The translations under genes were made by a program, and so were the position numbers. Shown here piece after piece: positions 30,801-45,800 of a stretch of DNA of 64,000 bases. The first letter of the stretch is position 1; every line of letters starts with the position of its first letter. The notes below the pieces were generated by a model. That model worked only from the letters and a program-made list of their open reading frames with translations. It had not been told where the DNA came from and searched no databases. This DNA is from Amphiura filiformis (lineage: Eukaryota > Echinodermata > Ophiuroidea > Amphilepidida > Amphiuridae). The DNA lies in contig NC_092640.1 in the NCBI RefSeq assembly GCF_039555335.1, positions 43,125,099-43,189,098 on the forward strand, given 5' to 3'.

Positions 30801-33800
30801 TCTTTCTCAAGACGCAAGCTAACGACTATCATATCCGTTGAACATATATGTTCAAGTGCAAGGAACCAGATCTGGTTTCTTTATACGAAATCATTTACGG
30901 GAGATATTCATCATTTTCTACCCCGGTATCCAAAGATTTATCGTCTGAATATCAATCGTGCATATCACATTTACGTGTATCGATCCCGGGTATTCATATC
31001 AATGTCTCTGGCCGTATAATGTAATTATTAACCGGGCGATGTCGGTGTGCCCTGCACATCACAAAATTGAATTTTGGTAATATGTATTATTTATATTTTG
31101 GATGAAAAAACGCGGACGTTTCATCTCCACCAACCATAAAAAGTTTTATATGTACGGAAACCCGAAAGCATGAATATTCATGTTCCGTCCGTGAAAAAAA
31201 TAACGAACGACAGGCTAATGTACGTTAAACGCACGAAACCCTCTGAATAATGCGCAAATTTACCATTATAAACTCGACGTTTTTGCCAAGATTTAGAATT
31301 TTTAATGAAAAATCGCGGTTTTTTCGTAGTCACAAACATTTTTAAAGTAAGGTTTCTGTTTTCAAATAGGCTTTTAACTTTCATATTCCGAGCGCTGAGC
31401 ACAAGTTTTTTACACCATAAACACACACTGACCAAAGACAGAACAGCCAGTGGGAAATCAAAAGTTGAATATTACCGTGTACTGTGTGTGAACTAGTAAA
31501 CTAGGCAGATGCGCGAAAGTTTTTCATATGAAATTTTGGTGGGCATGTTCCCCCGGAATTTTGCGGTGTTGGGTCTTTTGGAGCTCACGTCGTACCGGTA
31601 AAATGTGGTCTTTTGGAGCTACTGACAGGCAAAATCAAGAGTTTTTCTTGCCTTTTTGGTTGAAAATCGCCTGACAAAAACAGAGATGTGAGGAATGAGC
31701 AATTTAGGGGTCTTTAAGAGCTGGAATTATCAAAATCAAGGGTCTTTCGGAGCCCTACTGCAGTTACTGTTCATTTTCCTGTACACAATACACAGTGCTC
31801 TCACCATTGAGGTGTGACCTCTACAAACAGTGTATGTTAGAGGTATAGGGCATTTCCTAGTTAGCGTCACTGTGTAAAAAATAACCGGTCAATATTTATT
31901 GTACTCTCAGAAATTCTAGGAAATATAGTTTTGTAACATGTCCTAAACTTTTAGCTAATTATGATATTTGGAAATATTCGCACTTTGATGTTTTAGCAAA
32001 TAGGGCACGGCATGGCCAGTAAAATTCTCTGTGTAAATCGAATGCAACCTTTAGTGACTATCCCTCACTTGTAGACCGCTCTCTTCCGAAGGGCATTAAA
32101 GCTAAACCATGTAGGCTAAAAACTGAGTATATGGGGCATCTGCAAATGTTCGTACCTCCCTGATATGTAAATGACAGATAACAGCAAAAACAGCTCCCAT
32201 ATCTGTCCATAACTTTGGTCAGTGCAGCGAGCCAAGGGATTTCAAGTGGGTGATTATTGATTGGCAAGTGCCATATTTGGACATAAGTGCAGTGCACAAT
32301 TCAATGTGGAGGATAGACTAGACTTTATCGATTGATTTTGCTGGAATGGTTTCCTCAAATTTGGTCAAATTTAAGGGGTCTTTCGGAGCTGCGAAATCCT
32401 AAAATAGGGAATATACCCGATGAGATTGTCCCGTGTCGGAAATATATTTTCCTGTTCTGTCCTTCGGAAGAGATATCAAGGCATATAGAGCCCGTGTACA
32501 GAAACGGACTTGCGCCTGCTTGGTCTGTGCATACTTTGATGGTCTGTTTCGAACATTTGAAACATAAGAGCGTAGACGACATCATATGCAAACAAAATGG
32601 GAAAATGATTGCGCATTTGGATTTGATGGCCAACACTGCATTTATCTATAAATGTAGTGTTAACATGTATGGAATTTTCAATTTTTAGTTCTAAAATGAC
32701 CGGGGAAAATAAAATTTCTTAAATATAGCCGTTTCAGTTTTCCTGAATTTTTCACAGTGTATCGTTAACATGTCGAAATGTATTCAAAAAGATGCAGTGT
32801 GCATTCTCTTGCTAAATAAAATATAATTCTTCATTGCCGGTACTTCTCAAGGTTTTAGTAAACTTCTGCCATTGCTTTTTAGTGCGGGAGACAGTATCAT
32901 TAAACCATCAAATAATGTTCGAAATTTGAGCACAGTGTTTGACTCTTGCAAAGACTCCTCACATTAACAGCATTATTTCTTCGATCAATTACCAGCTCCG
33001 TAATATTCGCCGTATTCGTCGTTATCGTGATATCACGCCTTGGTGCCAGGAATGATCTCCTCTGTGGAGTAAAATCACAATATCTTGATCGTTTGCAGTC
33101 TCTCCAACATAAAACTTATCGAATCAAATTCAAACTCTGTCTGTAAGTCTTCAAATGTCATATGAATCTACTCCTTCATACCTCACTGAATCAATCTGGA
33201 CCCGTCACAAGATTATCTATGGATACCAGTCTTCTGAACATACACGTTGGTAAAAATCGCAGTGGTTTCATTCCGCTGGTCCAGCATTGTGGACTGCCTC
33301 CATCAGGGAGCAACTTGAGTGGCAACATTCAGAAAATGTCTTAAGGATCATTATTATTCTTTTTGATTTTTTGTTTTTGTTCATTCTCTTGTGTTTACTA
33401 CTTTTCTCTTGGCGCTTTGATAGCACTTTATAAGCTCATGTATGTTATAAGCAAGCAGTCAAGTGCGCTCAATCGATAAGGCGTTCGACTGTGGTGCGAG
33501 AAGTTCCGGGTTCGAACCCTGGCGGTGCCTAGTACGATCTCGTTGAGTTAACTTGAAATTCCCCTGAACAAAGAAGTTACTGTTAATTGTCTCGGTGTAA
33601 CCCGTTCGAGACTCGGGGAGCGAAGGTTATTTGTGGAATTTCTAGGGTGTGCGCTCTTGCAGCAGCAAAGTCCCTGAATTGTTGTTAAATGGTTTATGGA
33701 ATGATGTGGGCCGTAGTGGTCAGCGACAACCTGTAAAGTGTGCTTAGGCTTGTGGATCAACGTCTAGGCGTTTTGCCTGTGCATAGAGCACTATAAATCA

Positions 33801-36800
33801 CTACGCTTTTTTTATGTACGTTTGTAACAAATAAGGTAAATCCCAAAATTGTTGCACAGTTTAAATGAAGTTGGTCAGTTTTTATATTTTACTTTAACTT
33901 TTATTGATTTAGGCATTTGAAATGTTTGCACATGTCCCAACTCCCAACACCTAATTGTAATCAGAAGAATTCGATGTGTATAGGAATACATAGCAATTGT
34001 GAATTATCATGTGAATTCAGATAACAAAATCCCCATAGCGCCGTAGGCAGCCAGTTGGTTTCCCCAGGGTTCCCTTCATTCTACTGGATTATTTTTGTTT
34101 CAAATGGAAAGAAAACCGATCCGATAGTTATTACTAATATTACTGAAGTATAACAAAATTATAAAATTTACGTAAATCGCGACTTCTAGTACAGATCTTA
34201 AACAAATACCATCGTTTTCAAACCTTCACAAGTGCAATTGTATGCATGATTGATCTACGTTTGATGTCCTTTGATTTGAAAAGGACAGGTATAACCTTTA
34301 TTAAACCTTGAACGGTCCGAGTAAATTGTGTAATTAACAATTTTCTTTAATTGTTTAAGAAGCATTGTCCGAAAATTGAGTTCAAGTTTGAGGGCATAAA
34401 TTAACAACGTAACCTTGGACTCTGCGAGCTTCTTAAAAAAAAGCGTGGCCAAAAACACCATTCTAATACGGTCTATACACGTTCCATTTATTGAGCAATA
34501 TCAAAGACCCTAGAAGATACAACATCTACCATTGTGTACTATAAAATAATCGTGCGTACAGTGCACAATGCATGGTAGATTTTGTATATACGGTCTTTGA
34601 TATTGCCCAATAAAATTGAACGTGTATTGGCCGCATAGGCTGAGACATAGGGGTAAAATAAACTGAGCTCAAAAATAAACTTATAATTTTTTACAACTTG
34701 TGAATCACAAGGTCATATCTTAAAATACTGTCAATCAAAATGAACCAAAATTACACACAGGATTACCTTAATACTCTACTCAAAAAACATGTCAGTAACC
34801 AAGCAGTTGTCCAACTGACACAACAGCAAAATGCACTGTCATGGGACAGCTTCCTGGACTTCCTTCACTTTCACAGTCCAACATTTGGCACCCAGGACAA
34901 AAAATCTGTGAGAATGCACACAAGATCCTTGCACAGATGAAAAAACGGTGCTGCTTTCTGCTTTTCATACACTTTTTTCATGAAACAGGGCTAGGCTGTG
35001 AATGTGGTCCAGGAAGCTGTCCCAGTGCATTTTGCTGTTGTGTCAGTTGGATAACTGCTTGGTTACTGACATGTGTTAAGAGTAGAGTATTGAAGTAAAC
35101 CTGTGTGTAATTTTGGTTCAATTTGATTGACAGGATTTCAAGATATGACCTTGAGAAAAATTATAAGTTTCTTTTTGAGCTCAGTTTAGATGTACAGGTG
35201 ACTGGAGAACACACGACCTATCATTAAAAACAAAGTACAGAAATTTATAGTGCGCCACGCACAGGCACAACGCCTAGACGTTGATCCACAAGCCTCAACA
35301 CACTTTACATGTTGTTGCTGATCACTATGGCCCTACATCATTCCATAAACAATTTAACAACAACACATGGACTATGCAGTTTCAAGAGCACACACCCTAG
35401 ACATTCCACAACCAGGATCAGCTCCCCTAGTTTTGTACGGGTTACAACCAGACAATTAAATAGCAATAGTTCCTTGTCCAGTGGAATTTCAAGCTAACTC
35501 AATTTTTCCACGAGAGCGTACTAAACCTTCACCAGGGTTCGAACCCGCAACCTCTCGCACCATAGTCGAACGCCTTATCGATTGAGCTAATTTGATCGCA
35601 AACTATCACAGTGTCAGGTAATGACCAAACCACCGTACAAATATATTTTCATTTTGGAAGGTTAATGTTTGTTTTAAATTTTTAGCGTTTTTACAAAATG
35701 TGACATTTTGTTGATATTTCAGGAAAAGGAAATGCTAAAGAAAGCATTCTTTCGCACATCTTGTTAATATTGCTATTCTCAGCATTATATATTATTACTT
35801 TATATTTGTATATAGATTTTTTCCCAAAACCTCAAAAATGTAGGTCTTTTTTGGAAAAAAAATCTATATCTTCAATATGAAGGGTAAAAATTTTCAATTG
35901 ATCGTCGGCTTTTTATCCCAACTACAGGACATATTATTATTAGATTTATACCATTTACTTTGAGGACTATTGAATTTCAAAAATATAAAAATATTAATTT
36001 TAATCATTTGCCATAAAATGTGAATTGTACCACGAATTTTAAAAAAAATCAAGATTATTGGATATAAATATATAATTCAAAGTTCTAAGTAACTCGACTT
36101 ATGGCCTAAAACGCGACCCCTATTTTGCACGTAAAGTCTATGGAAAGCTATTTTGAGGTCTGTGCCCTTTTAAAAGACATTTCTGTGGCGCGTCACCACC
36201 ACCATCAGCTGGGTGTGGCTGGAAAGTGCGATAAACGTTATAATCATGCATACGTGAGGGATTTCAATACACACACAGCGTGTTTATAGTGGGAGCAGAT
36301 GTTCGGTACATTGCGGTATAATTTCTATCCGGTCAGAAAATTATCCGGATACTTGTATCCACTATAAACACTAGCAGTCTATGTATACATACAGTACATC
36401 GATATCCTTTTCAACCGAAGGATATTGTCGCGAGATATTTGCACTATAAACACACCAGTATAAATTGTGTACGGTATTACCGGAAGTAGGGGCTTCTTCT
36501 GATATTGATTTTATTCCTAGTTATAATGAAAATAGACTGATGGTGTAGATTCTTTTGATATGATTATATTCTCAAACAGTTGAATACATCACATTATTTT
36601 CGGTCATTTTAAAAACCTTTAGGTGGAATTGCAGTTAAATGTATGTGTTGAAAGAATATGATAACCGTATCTTAGTGGATTGAACTTCCAGTGGGTGCAT
36701 TGAAAACGAAAAACTGACAATAAATCGAATTTTCTTGAGTAATGAGCAAACTCGATTTTAAAGCAGCGTTGTCACAACCAAATAACAATGTATAAAAACC

Positions 36801-39800
36801 AATTATTCATGACTGATCTATGACATCAACTTAAGCAATTCATACTACAGGGTCAGAGTTGTCAAAATGTTGCTTCTTGTTATTATTGTACTACAATATG
36901 AGCATTGTGTGCAATTAAGGCGAGTTTGCCGAGCCTCTCTTTTTTCGCGAATGTCTTATTAAATTAGGTTCGCGTTCAAATTCAAAATAAACGGGTGTCT
37001 AGATTTAATCACGGTTGATGCACCAGGAAAACATAAATCTACCTAACAAACATAGGAGCATCCGAGTTTTTGACTCAAAAACAATTTAGGGGTCATGATG
37101 CAGTCATGTCTACAGTAGAATTCACCTCGACCTTTGCAGGACTTAAACCCCATTAAAAGCTATTAAACCAAGATAACACTCATTGAAAACAGCTCAACTG
37201 ATTAAATCATATCTTCTCTGGTTAAATACACACAACATATGTTTCTGCTTTACATGTACAATGGAGCAATGCGCTGGGATTATAGTTTCAGTTGGGTGAA
37301 CGATTATAAAGCGAGCGCTAGAGAACAATTCTGTGTGGTCTTTGTATACGAAATGAGACAATACGTGCTTATTGTTAACCAGCGTTCTTGAAAATGAGAA
37401 GCATGGTGGTTTGCAGACTTAACACGGTTTGGAAATAATTTCTTCATATTGTTGGTGTTATCTGTCGTTTACATATCCTTCCTAAAACACCAAAGTACGC
37501 CTATTTCCAAACATCTAAATTAGCTAAAAATTTAGGACATGTTACAAAACTATATTTTCTAGAACTTTAGAAGAGTACTTTATATTGGCCGGTTATTTTT
37601 CACACAGCGACGTTAACTATACTTTTAACGTAGGCTATTTGTAGAGGTCACGCGTCAATGGTAAGAGCACTGTGTATTATGTATAGGAAAACGGACAGTA
37701 ACTGCAGTATGTTATGACGAAAGAACAAACAAGTATGTATTTTTTAACTAAATTTTATTTTACGATCCATTTCGTATCAAACAATAGACCCTATCGAATA
37801 CGACGTCACTCCCCCTCCTTCATACAGGGTTTATATTTGGTAGTTAGTTTAACACAGAGCATTTTGGGAGCAAATTAGACTATTTTGGTGATTTTATCTT
37901 ATCTTCTGGATTTGTACGAAATAAATTGTAAAAAGTAGACCGTACACACGGCAGCTATGGATTGCTTTAATGGCATAGCCTAAAGTAATCTCATCATGCA
38001 TTTCAACAACATTTTCAAAAAACCGAACGTTAAGGTATTTGAATACTTAATGGCAGGTATAGCTACGTTTTCCACTCCCAGGGTGATGTGTAAGAATTAA
38101 TGCAGGATTTTCAGTATAGAAAGAGCCAAAATCAAAGCTATTTATCTGATTTATCTGTATCAAAACAGCTCGTAACAATGGTAAAGTGATATTAATGGAT
38201 GTATCGAAACAGCTCGTAACAATGGTAAAGTGATACTAATTAATGGATACAGCTTCATTGGTCTTAAGGTGTACCGTCGTCGAAAAATAGATATCATTGT
38301 ACTTGATCGCGACGTCACCGTTACCATGGGTACGTGAAAATCAGAATATGATTGACATGTCTGACATTTACGATTGGAACTATTTAACTTTGGGGTAAGG
38401 AAATTGTGGAGCTGGTTCAATCTGCGTAAAGTGGGTTAACATAGTTGACGTCTTGTCCGCAAGCTTACTTTTATATAGGTGGAACAAAATTTCCTGGGGT
38501 CTCATGTAAATGAAAAATGAAGAGCTTTGTTGCAAAACCCCTTACATCCACTTGAGCAATTTTGAGAACACATCAAAAAATCATCAAAAATCACTGATAT
38601 AAGTGGGGTTTCAAAACAAAAGCAGTGTTTGGTTGGATGCTCATCTTACCCAAGCATCCCGCAAAAAACTGCTTTTGTTACACCCCAATATATCAGTTCT
38701 TACTGTTTGTTACAGTACTTTTTTGATGATTTTTTGATGTTTTCTCAAAATTGCTCAAGTGGATGTAGGGGGTTTTGCAACAAAGCTCTTCAAATACAGA
38801 AATTAAATTAAATTCTAGAACTTACTTAAACGTTGAAAACTGAATTGAACTTATTATACTTGTACGAAAACATCACGTGAGACAAAATATAAATAAAATG
38901 TTTCCCCATTGCAGTGTGTATGATTTTTAACTTGATTCTCTTTATTTATTTCTCTTCGTATCTTTCTCTTTCTCTCTCCCTTCAGGCCCCTCTCATTCTC
39001 AATTTATCCTCCCTTCTCTTCTTCCCCTCCCCTCCCTCCCTGCCCTCTTTCTTGCTTGATCGTTCACGTCTTTCTAGCTTGCTTGCTTAATTTTCTATGC
39101 AAATCTCCTTTTCAAGGTGACAGGTAGTCACACACAAAAAAATGTACAACTGAGAAAGTAGTATTAGGTAAATATGTCACATATTGAATGTATTGTGTAT
39201 TACTTTGTCGTCAAGGTAATTTCTCAAGCTACTACACAAGCGTTGTTTCAATAAAATAGGTGGTTTACAAGCACAGATATGGGCAATTGTGTTCAGTACA
39301 AACAGCTTGGGCCACTTTCGTGTCTTAGCAATAGTGACTGAATTCAGGTGAATCAGGGATAGTTGAATCATGAACCATCTGGTCAGTGCTCTTAAGATGG
39401 GTAATTTTAAACAATGGGGCATTTAAAGTAGTATTTTGGTTTTTTAATTAACACTATCATATTATTTATTTACTAATGTCAATTAAGTGAAAGAAAAACA
39501 TGAAGAACTTTGTTTTTGTTTTGATATCTTTGACGACAGGCATGAGCATTCATACGCAGTACAACCCTGACCTGGGGACTAATGTATGAAAGTTTAAAGC
39601 ATCCGCGTGAAATTACTTTCAAAAATGACACTAAGCTAGGATGTCGAAAATTTGTCAAGCTAACCCTAAACGAGGATTTTACTCAAATAAAAACATCCTA
39701 GCCTAAGCGAGGAATTGGTTTGAAGTTTGCCCTAAAAAAAAAAGGATGGACATTGCACGGTGAAATGTTTTACGTGATGGTTTAGATTTTAGATTGTTTG

Positions 39801-42800
39801 ATACAAAATAAGAACTTTAAACCAATCAAAAATATTCAGAAAAATATAATTGATGTACCATCCTACCAATAATTTTGCCCAGAATGTTTATCCACTCCTC
39901 ACCTCACTTGGAACCATCGTTGTTATAAAGACATTTTGTTGTTGTATTTTTTTTTAAATCACCAAATCAAAAGTAACATGTGATCCATCATTGGCGGCCA
40001 GTGATTCGTATCGCCCGTATTGAATTAATCAAGGCAACAATCAGTCGTGAGCACGGTCGCTAATGAGCTCAATCGGCTAGTCAAAGTGTGAAATGAGGAT
40101 CTCGAAGAATCTCATGGTTTCTCGCTCGCAATTCGTGTACAATAATTTGGACAAAAACACGCTGAGCACTGGCTGACCTGAAAGATAAGGTGTATACTGG
40201 CATTTGTTTTCTGAAACATTTCAAAATTGCTTCCAAATTGCAAAGGAGGCATTCTATGATATGGAAAAATGCGAATTTTACCGAATTGCGGACCTTTCAC
40301 GTGGCATTTTTTGCGGTACCTATCAATCAACATTCGGGTTGTCCGCGTCCAAACGCAAATACCGCGCCGGCGCGCGGTATTAACTTTGCGTGACGCTCGC
40401 GCCATGCAAGTGGTGGGTATTGATGTTATAGACCTTTTCATATCGAAGTTTTCCGAAGTGATGACCCAGTTTCATGCGCAGTTCTTGGGCGCGCACTTAC
40501 GCCAGTTGTACGTTGTGTCAATGCACGCAGTTGAGGAGCGTTTATGCATATTTACGCGGGCGTGTAAAGACGCTCGCGTCCATGTGATTATTTTGCGAAC
40601 ATGTCCGATGCCAATTCACACGATATGAAAAGGTCTATTACTATTATAAATGTTTGACAAACGTTTGTGATCGACAATTGTTTGACAAACGTTCAGTAGC
40701 GATGTATATTAAATGAATTAAATAAATGTTTGGCAAACAATTAATAAATACGTCTTGTTAATGTTTTGTCCATAAAATCATCAGATTGATGTTTGTCAAT
40801 TTTCATCGAATAAACATTTCCAAAAATCCTTTTTTTTCCAAAATCACATTTTTTCCAAAATCACATTTTTTCAAAATCACATTTTTTCCAAAATCACATT
40901 TTTTCCAAAAATCACATTTTGTGATTTTTGGAAAAAAAAGCGATTTTGGAAAAATGTGATTTTTGGACAAAATGAGAATTTTGGTAAAAAATATGTTATT
41001 TTTGGTAAAAATGTGTTTTTTGTAAAAAAAATGTGATTTTAATCTAAAATGTGTTTTTTGTTTCAAAATGTATTTTTTAATTGTTTGCCAAACATTTATT
41101 TAATTCATTTAATATACATAATAATAAAACGATTGTCAAACAATTGCCGATCACAAACGTTTGTCAAATTTATAATCAAACTGTTTATAAACGGATAAGG
41201 AGCGAAACATTTGCTAAACGTTTTTATAAACGTTTGTCAAACGTTTGGCGAAAACGGCTGTGTAGTGATCGCTGTGGGCATTGTGATATGCGTTTCAGTT
41301 CGTCACGGCATAAAGAAGTAAACAAAATGAAAAAAAAAATCCCTGAATATTTCAAAGCTCATTTCATCTTTGCCGATAACTGTCTACCTCCCGGTTGATT
41401 TACGTCAAGTTGTACAACATTTTCTTGGCATTTGTGTACAAAACAGTTTCATCTTTCATATTTGTGATTTTTAAGATTGTGTTATTTAAATTACAAACAA
41501 AAAATAAAGTTTACATAATGGTGCTTTTTTTCTCAACTTTTTACTGAAATTGTTTTGTTCAAAACACGTTTATTTTTCATCTAAATAATCTTTGATTTCC
41601 TTCTTTTTTACGACATGCAAGGTCATTAGTTTGGTATGATAATTTGAGAGAGTCATAATTTCGTGTTAAAATAAAGAAATTAGAGTTCTTCAAACAGTGG
41701 AATGTCATGGGCTGATTGTTCTCTAACCTCATTTCACCTTCTACATCCTGGTCGATTTACGCCAATTCGTATGTATTTTTCAAGGTATTGGTATTCAAAA
41801 CCTTTGTATCGGTCATATTATACGAATGTCTTTTTGAATTACCGCAGAAAAATGGAATTCGACTTTCACGTTTTGGGATTTCTCACGACTATCTGCGAAA
41901 CGCACTTATCAAAGATCCGCTGCCATTGGTTCATTATCTCGTAAATAATAACACAGATCATGAATAAATATATTTATAGAAGTTTAATATGCTGAAAAGG
42001 AAATGCTAACATTACAAAGGTCCACATAGCTTTGCATTTTTCCATATTTTTAGCTTTTGTAAATATTGTGCAAAGCAGTGGCGTAACTACGGGGGGGGGG
42101 AGCTTAGTGGGCGCCGAATTGACCAATTCAGCATCGATTCTGGGCCCCTCCAAGCGATAAAAGTCAACATTTTCGCACGAAATCAATTGAAAGAACATTT
42201 TAAGACCGATTTTCAACTTCTAGGAACCAAAATGAATTAGTGGTAGGCCTTATTTGTCCAAAATTGTGCAATTGTTTCCGGAATTGCCAGCGTCTAAGAT
42301 ATTCTCGAGGGGGGGGGGTGATGGGTAGGGGCACCAATTTTGCTTCTTGCCCCGGGCGCTACCAACCCTAGTTACGCCACTGGTGCAAAGACCATATGCG
42401 ATTATATTACTGTACTGTAAACATTGACTAACTTTACTTACACGTGCTTCATATACTAGTACACTATGGTTAGGCAGTACATAAAATGATGCAACATTCA
42501 TATTAAAGAAGAATCAAACCATTATTCTCAGTTACAAGAATTGCTTCAATTGATCCTTAGTTGCAAGCTACATTAACTGTTCACATTTGTTGATATTTAG
42601 AATATACTGAAGATTTAGTGCCGGGTATATCATTTATTATGTGTACATCACTTTCTGAATGTTGCATTTGTTTCTATTTGTTCAAGCAGGATTTCTATAA
42701 TCTTGGCTTGGTCCACCTATTCCAGTCTCAATCACATGAGGACTGTGAGAAGATAAGTAACGACAGCAACGTTTTTCAGAGCATCGTGCTTTCAATGGTG

Positions 42801-45800
42801 ATATTTTTGACAGCAACAGACATACAGGATTGGGTTGATAGCAGAACATAAATATGCCCTATAGCAAACACTGTTTTGCTTTGAGCCAAATTTGACCATC
42901 ACCTCGCCTCACCTCACCTAGGCTGTTTCATCCTCTGTAGTATGAAGCCCTCTTCAAGAATCTTCCATTTCTGTCTGTCTTGCGCATCCCTTGCCCATGT
43001 GGTGTCGCTATTATGCTGTTAAGTCGTCTCGCCATCTTCGTCTTTGCCTTCCTCTTCTACGCTTTCCTGTTCTTGGTTGCCACTCGGTGACTCTTTTTGT
43101 CCATCTGTTGTCGTTTTTCTTGCCACATGTCCGTTTTTACATAAATTATTAATAATGTTTATAAACATGTCCCAACTTATACCTAAATCGGTCAGATTCG
43201 TTGTGTTTGTCAACAGAGCTAGAGCAATATCCGACATAATGTCATAATTCACACGTTAACTTGATTTTCAATGTGAGGATTAGCAATATGGCTTAAATAC
43301 CAAAACAAAATTCCAGCTCCATGCAACAACAATATAACATTGATTATTAAATATTGAGTAGTATATAATATATAATAGTAAATCACAAATACTGACACCC
43401 CGTGAGAGATTCGCGATCCCGCAGATATATCACTCACGATAGCCAACGATGGCTCGATGAATACAATGAATTCACAAAATGCCACAACAATTATTGACAA
43501 TATCACTAGAGTTCACAAAATACAACAGAGGTTAAATTTACACGAGTGCCCTGCGAAGATTAAAAATGAACAAAATGCAAATAACTACAAAAATAATTAA
43601 AATAACTATCAGAAATAAATACTAGTCATCGTTTAGTTCCTCAAACGTCAATTCGTCTGCATCGAAAACTGTTATTCGCTGCTAAGATGCACAGATACAC
43701 ATACACACTCGAAATCAACAATTCACAAGATTTCATTTTTTATGTTTAGAAGTTTACATTAGTTTGAGTTAGCGCTACATACCGTAAAACCTCGTCTACA
43801 AGCATTATACCGTAAACGTTCGCCTAATGGCGCTATGGAGTTCATGGAAATGAGAGAGCGCCATCCCTGTAAAAGCCGACTATTATCACTGATCATTAAG
43901 GATACGTGTAGTTAAAGGGTGAAACCTATCGACACATACAATTATGAACAAGATCAAACAAACTTGTTCATGATAATGCGGTAATCATTCACCTGATACG
44001 TTGTGGCCCAGTGAGCAGAGCATTAGACTATAGTGCGAGGAAAAAAAGAACTTGTGGAGAAAATTGATGGTTCGAATCTCATGCAGTAATTTCTGACAGA
44101 TTATGATGTCTGTCAATGTTTTTTCTGATTTGAGGAAATTTTATTCTCTATTTTCTTGATTTTATCTTTAACATTGTTTATATATTTTTATTATTTTATC
44201 TTTTATGTGTCTTTTTTCATGATTCTTTGTTTTTCTATGGGTTTTATCGTTTCTTTTTCGTTGTATAGAGTAACTCTATCCATTCAATCAAATGTTGTCA
44301 TGAACCTATTTGATCGTATATGCATTTGTTATGTGTGTGAGCGACAAGTCTTTCAATTCGCGCGAGTGTCCTTGCCTATGCTTCAGTGGTCATAAGAGGT
44401 ATATCATTTTATTCGAAAGGGGGAGTGGTCCCAAATATACGGGGGTCATAAAGTCTTGGAAAGAAAAATAGGAAGGGGTCATAAAATGTTTCATGACCAA
44501 AATGTAGGGAGTCACACGATGACCACAGATAGTGTGTTTATTTTATTCAAAAAGACTGATTTCAATACAATTTTGGGGTTGGGGATCATAAAATTTTTGT
44601 TGCCAAAATAGGGGTTGCGCAATTTTATTGACGCAGACATTTTTTTATTTTTGGGACCCCCCTTCCGAAGAAAATGATAGCCCCCTAACAGGATTCAAAA
44701 GATAACCTCTGCCCCAATAATCCCTAGCTATATTTGTTTGAAACTGTTCCACGGAGGATGTATCATAATAGGCTCAGTCTTCAAATGATATAAATAAAAT
44801 TTGAATGAGTGAACGAACAAAATCATACAACGACCAATAGAGGTTGTGCATATGACGTATCACCCCGTAAATATGGCGGACTACTCAAATGCATTCAACA
44901 AAAGCATGCTTGCATCTACCGCGACAGTTCGTCTCACATACATAACAAAATGCACTACGATCAAATAGGTTGATGACAACATTTGATTGAATGGACTGCA
45001 CTGCGCCATGATTACGGGGAAGAAACCGGTTCAAATCCTTTGTTTGGAGCCAATCGATAAACGCATGCAAGGCCTCTATAGATAAATGACTGACTATCAT
45101 TGAATACTGGCTAGGATTCCACAACACAATGAGAACATGTTATAAGGCGCTTTGGAAGGCACACAATACCCCAATGGCTTTCCATATTAGGCCTCGTATC
45201 CATAGGCTGTTCCCTTGTGGCGTGTGCCCTTGTTCCGTGTTTACTTTTTCCCATGTGACCTGCCACACAGACAACCTATGGATACGGCCACTAAGCAAAA
45301 CAAAGGTTCGTTGTCTGTGTGGCAGGTCACATGGGAAAAAGTAAACACGGAACAAGGGCACACGCCACATGGGAACATCCTATGGATACGAGGCCTTATG
45401 TGCACTCAACAACTATTCAGTATCGAAGTTACGTAATATTACTACGTCAACGGGATCACGCGCTTAAGTAATGAACCACGATCGAAACAATCACTACACA
45501 AAAAAGGCATACCAAAATAGCGTGATAGTAATGATCGCCATACAAACAGTGCTTGGTTCCGATACCACGGAGACGGAGTTACGTAACTACTTCGTGGTCT
45601 GATAGTTATATGATCAATGGTCTGATCTACTTGGGTTCGATCCTTTTAAGAAAAGAAAAAATAGCTGATCATTTATAATGCATAAATGTAAAGTAATGTA
45701 GTTACACAATTTGAAACATTGAGGCCGTTCTATTTTTCAAAGGTGATTTAACTGTTAAATGTAGTGGAATATATCACGCATTGATAGGTAGCAGGTGGAG

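Noticed and set aside
34740..35098. Plus-strand frames MNQNYTQDYLN and neighbours
   Set aside because: They fall in the arms of a foldback element.
43019..43252. Minus-strand open frame with an acidic tail that looked like a separate protein C-terminus
   Set aside because: In the neighbouring frame the same bases read as the end of a LINE ORF2 (RRRWRDDL, RDAQDRQKW), so the acidic reading is the wrong frame.
45129..45436. Overlapping frames on both strands with MWRVPLFRVYFFPC
   Set aside because: The same peptide appears on both strands because the region is a perfect hairpin MITE.
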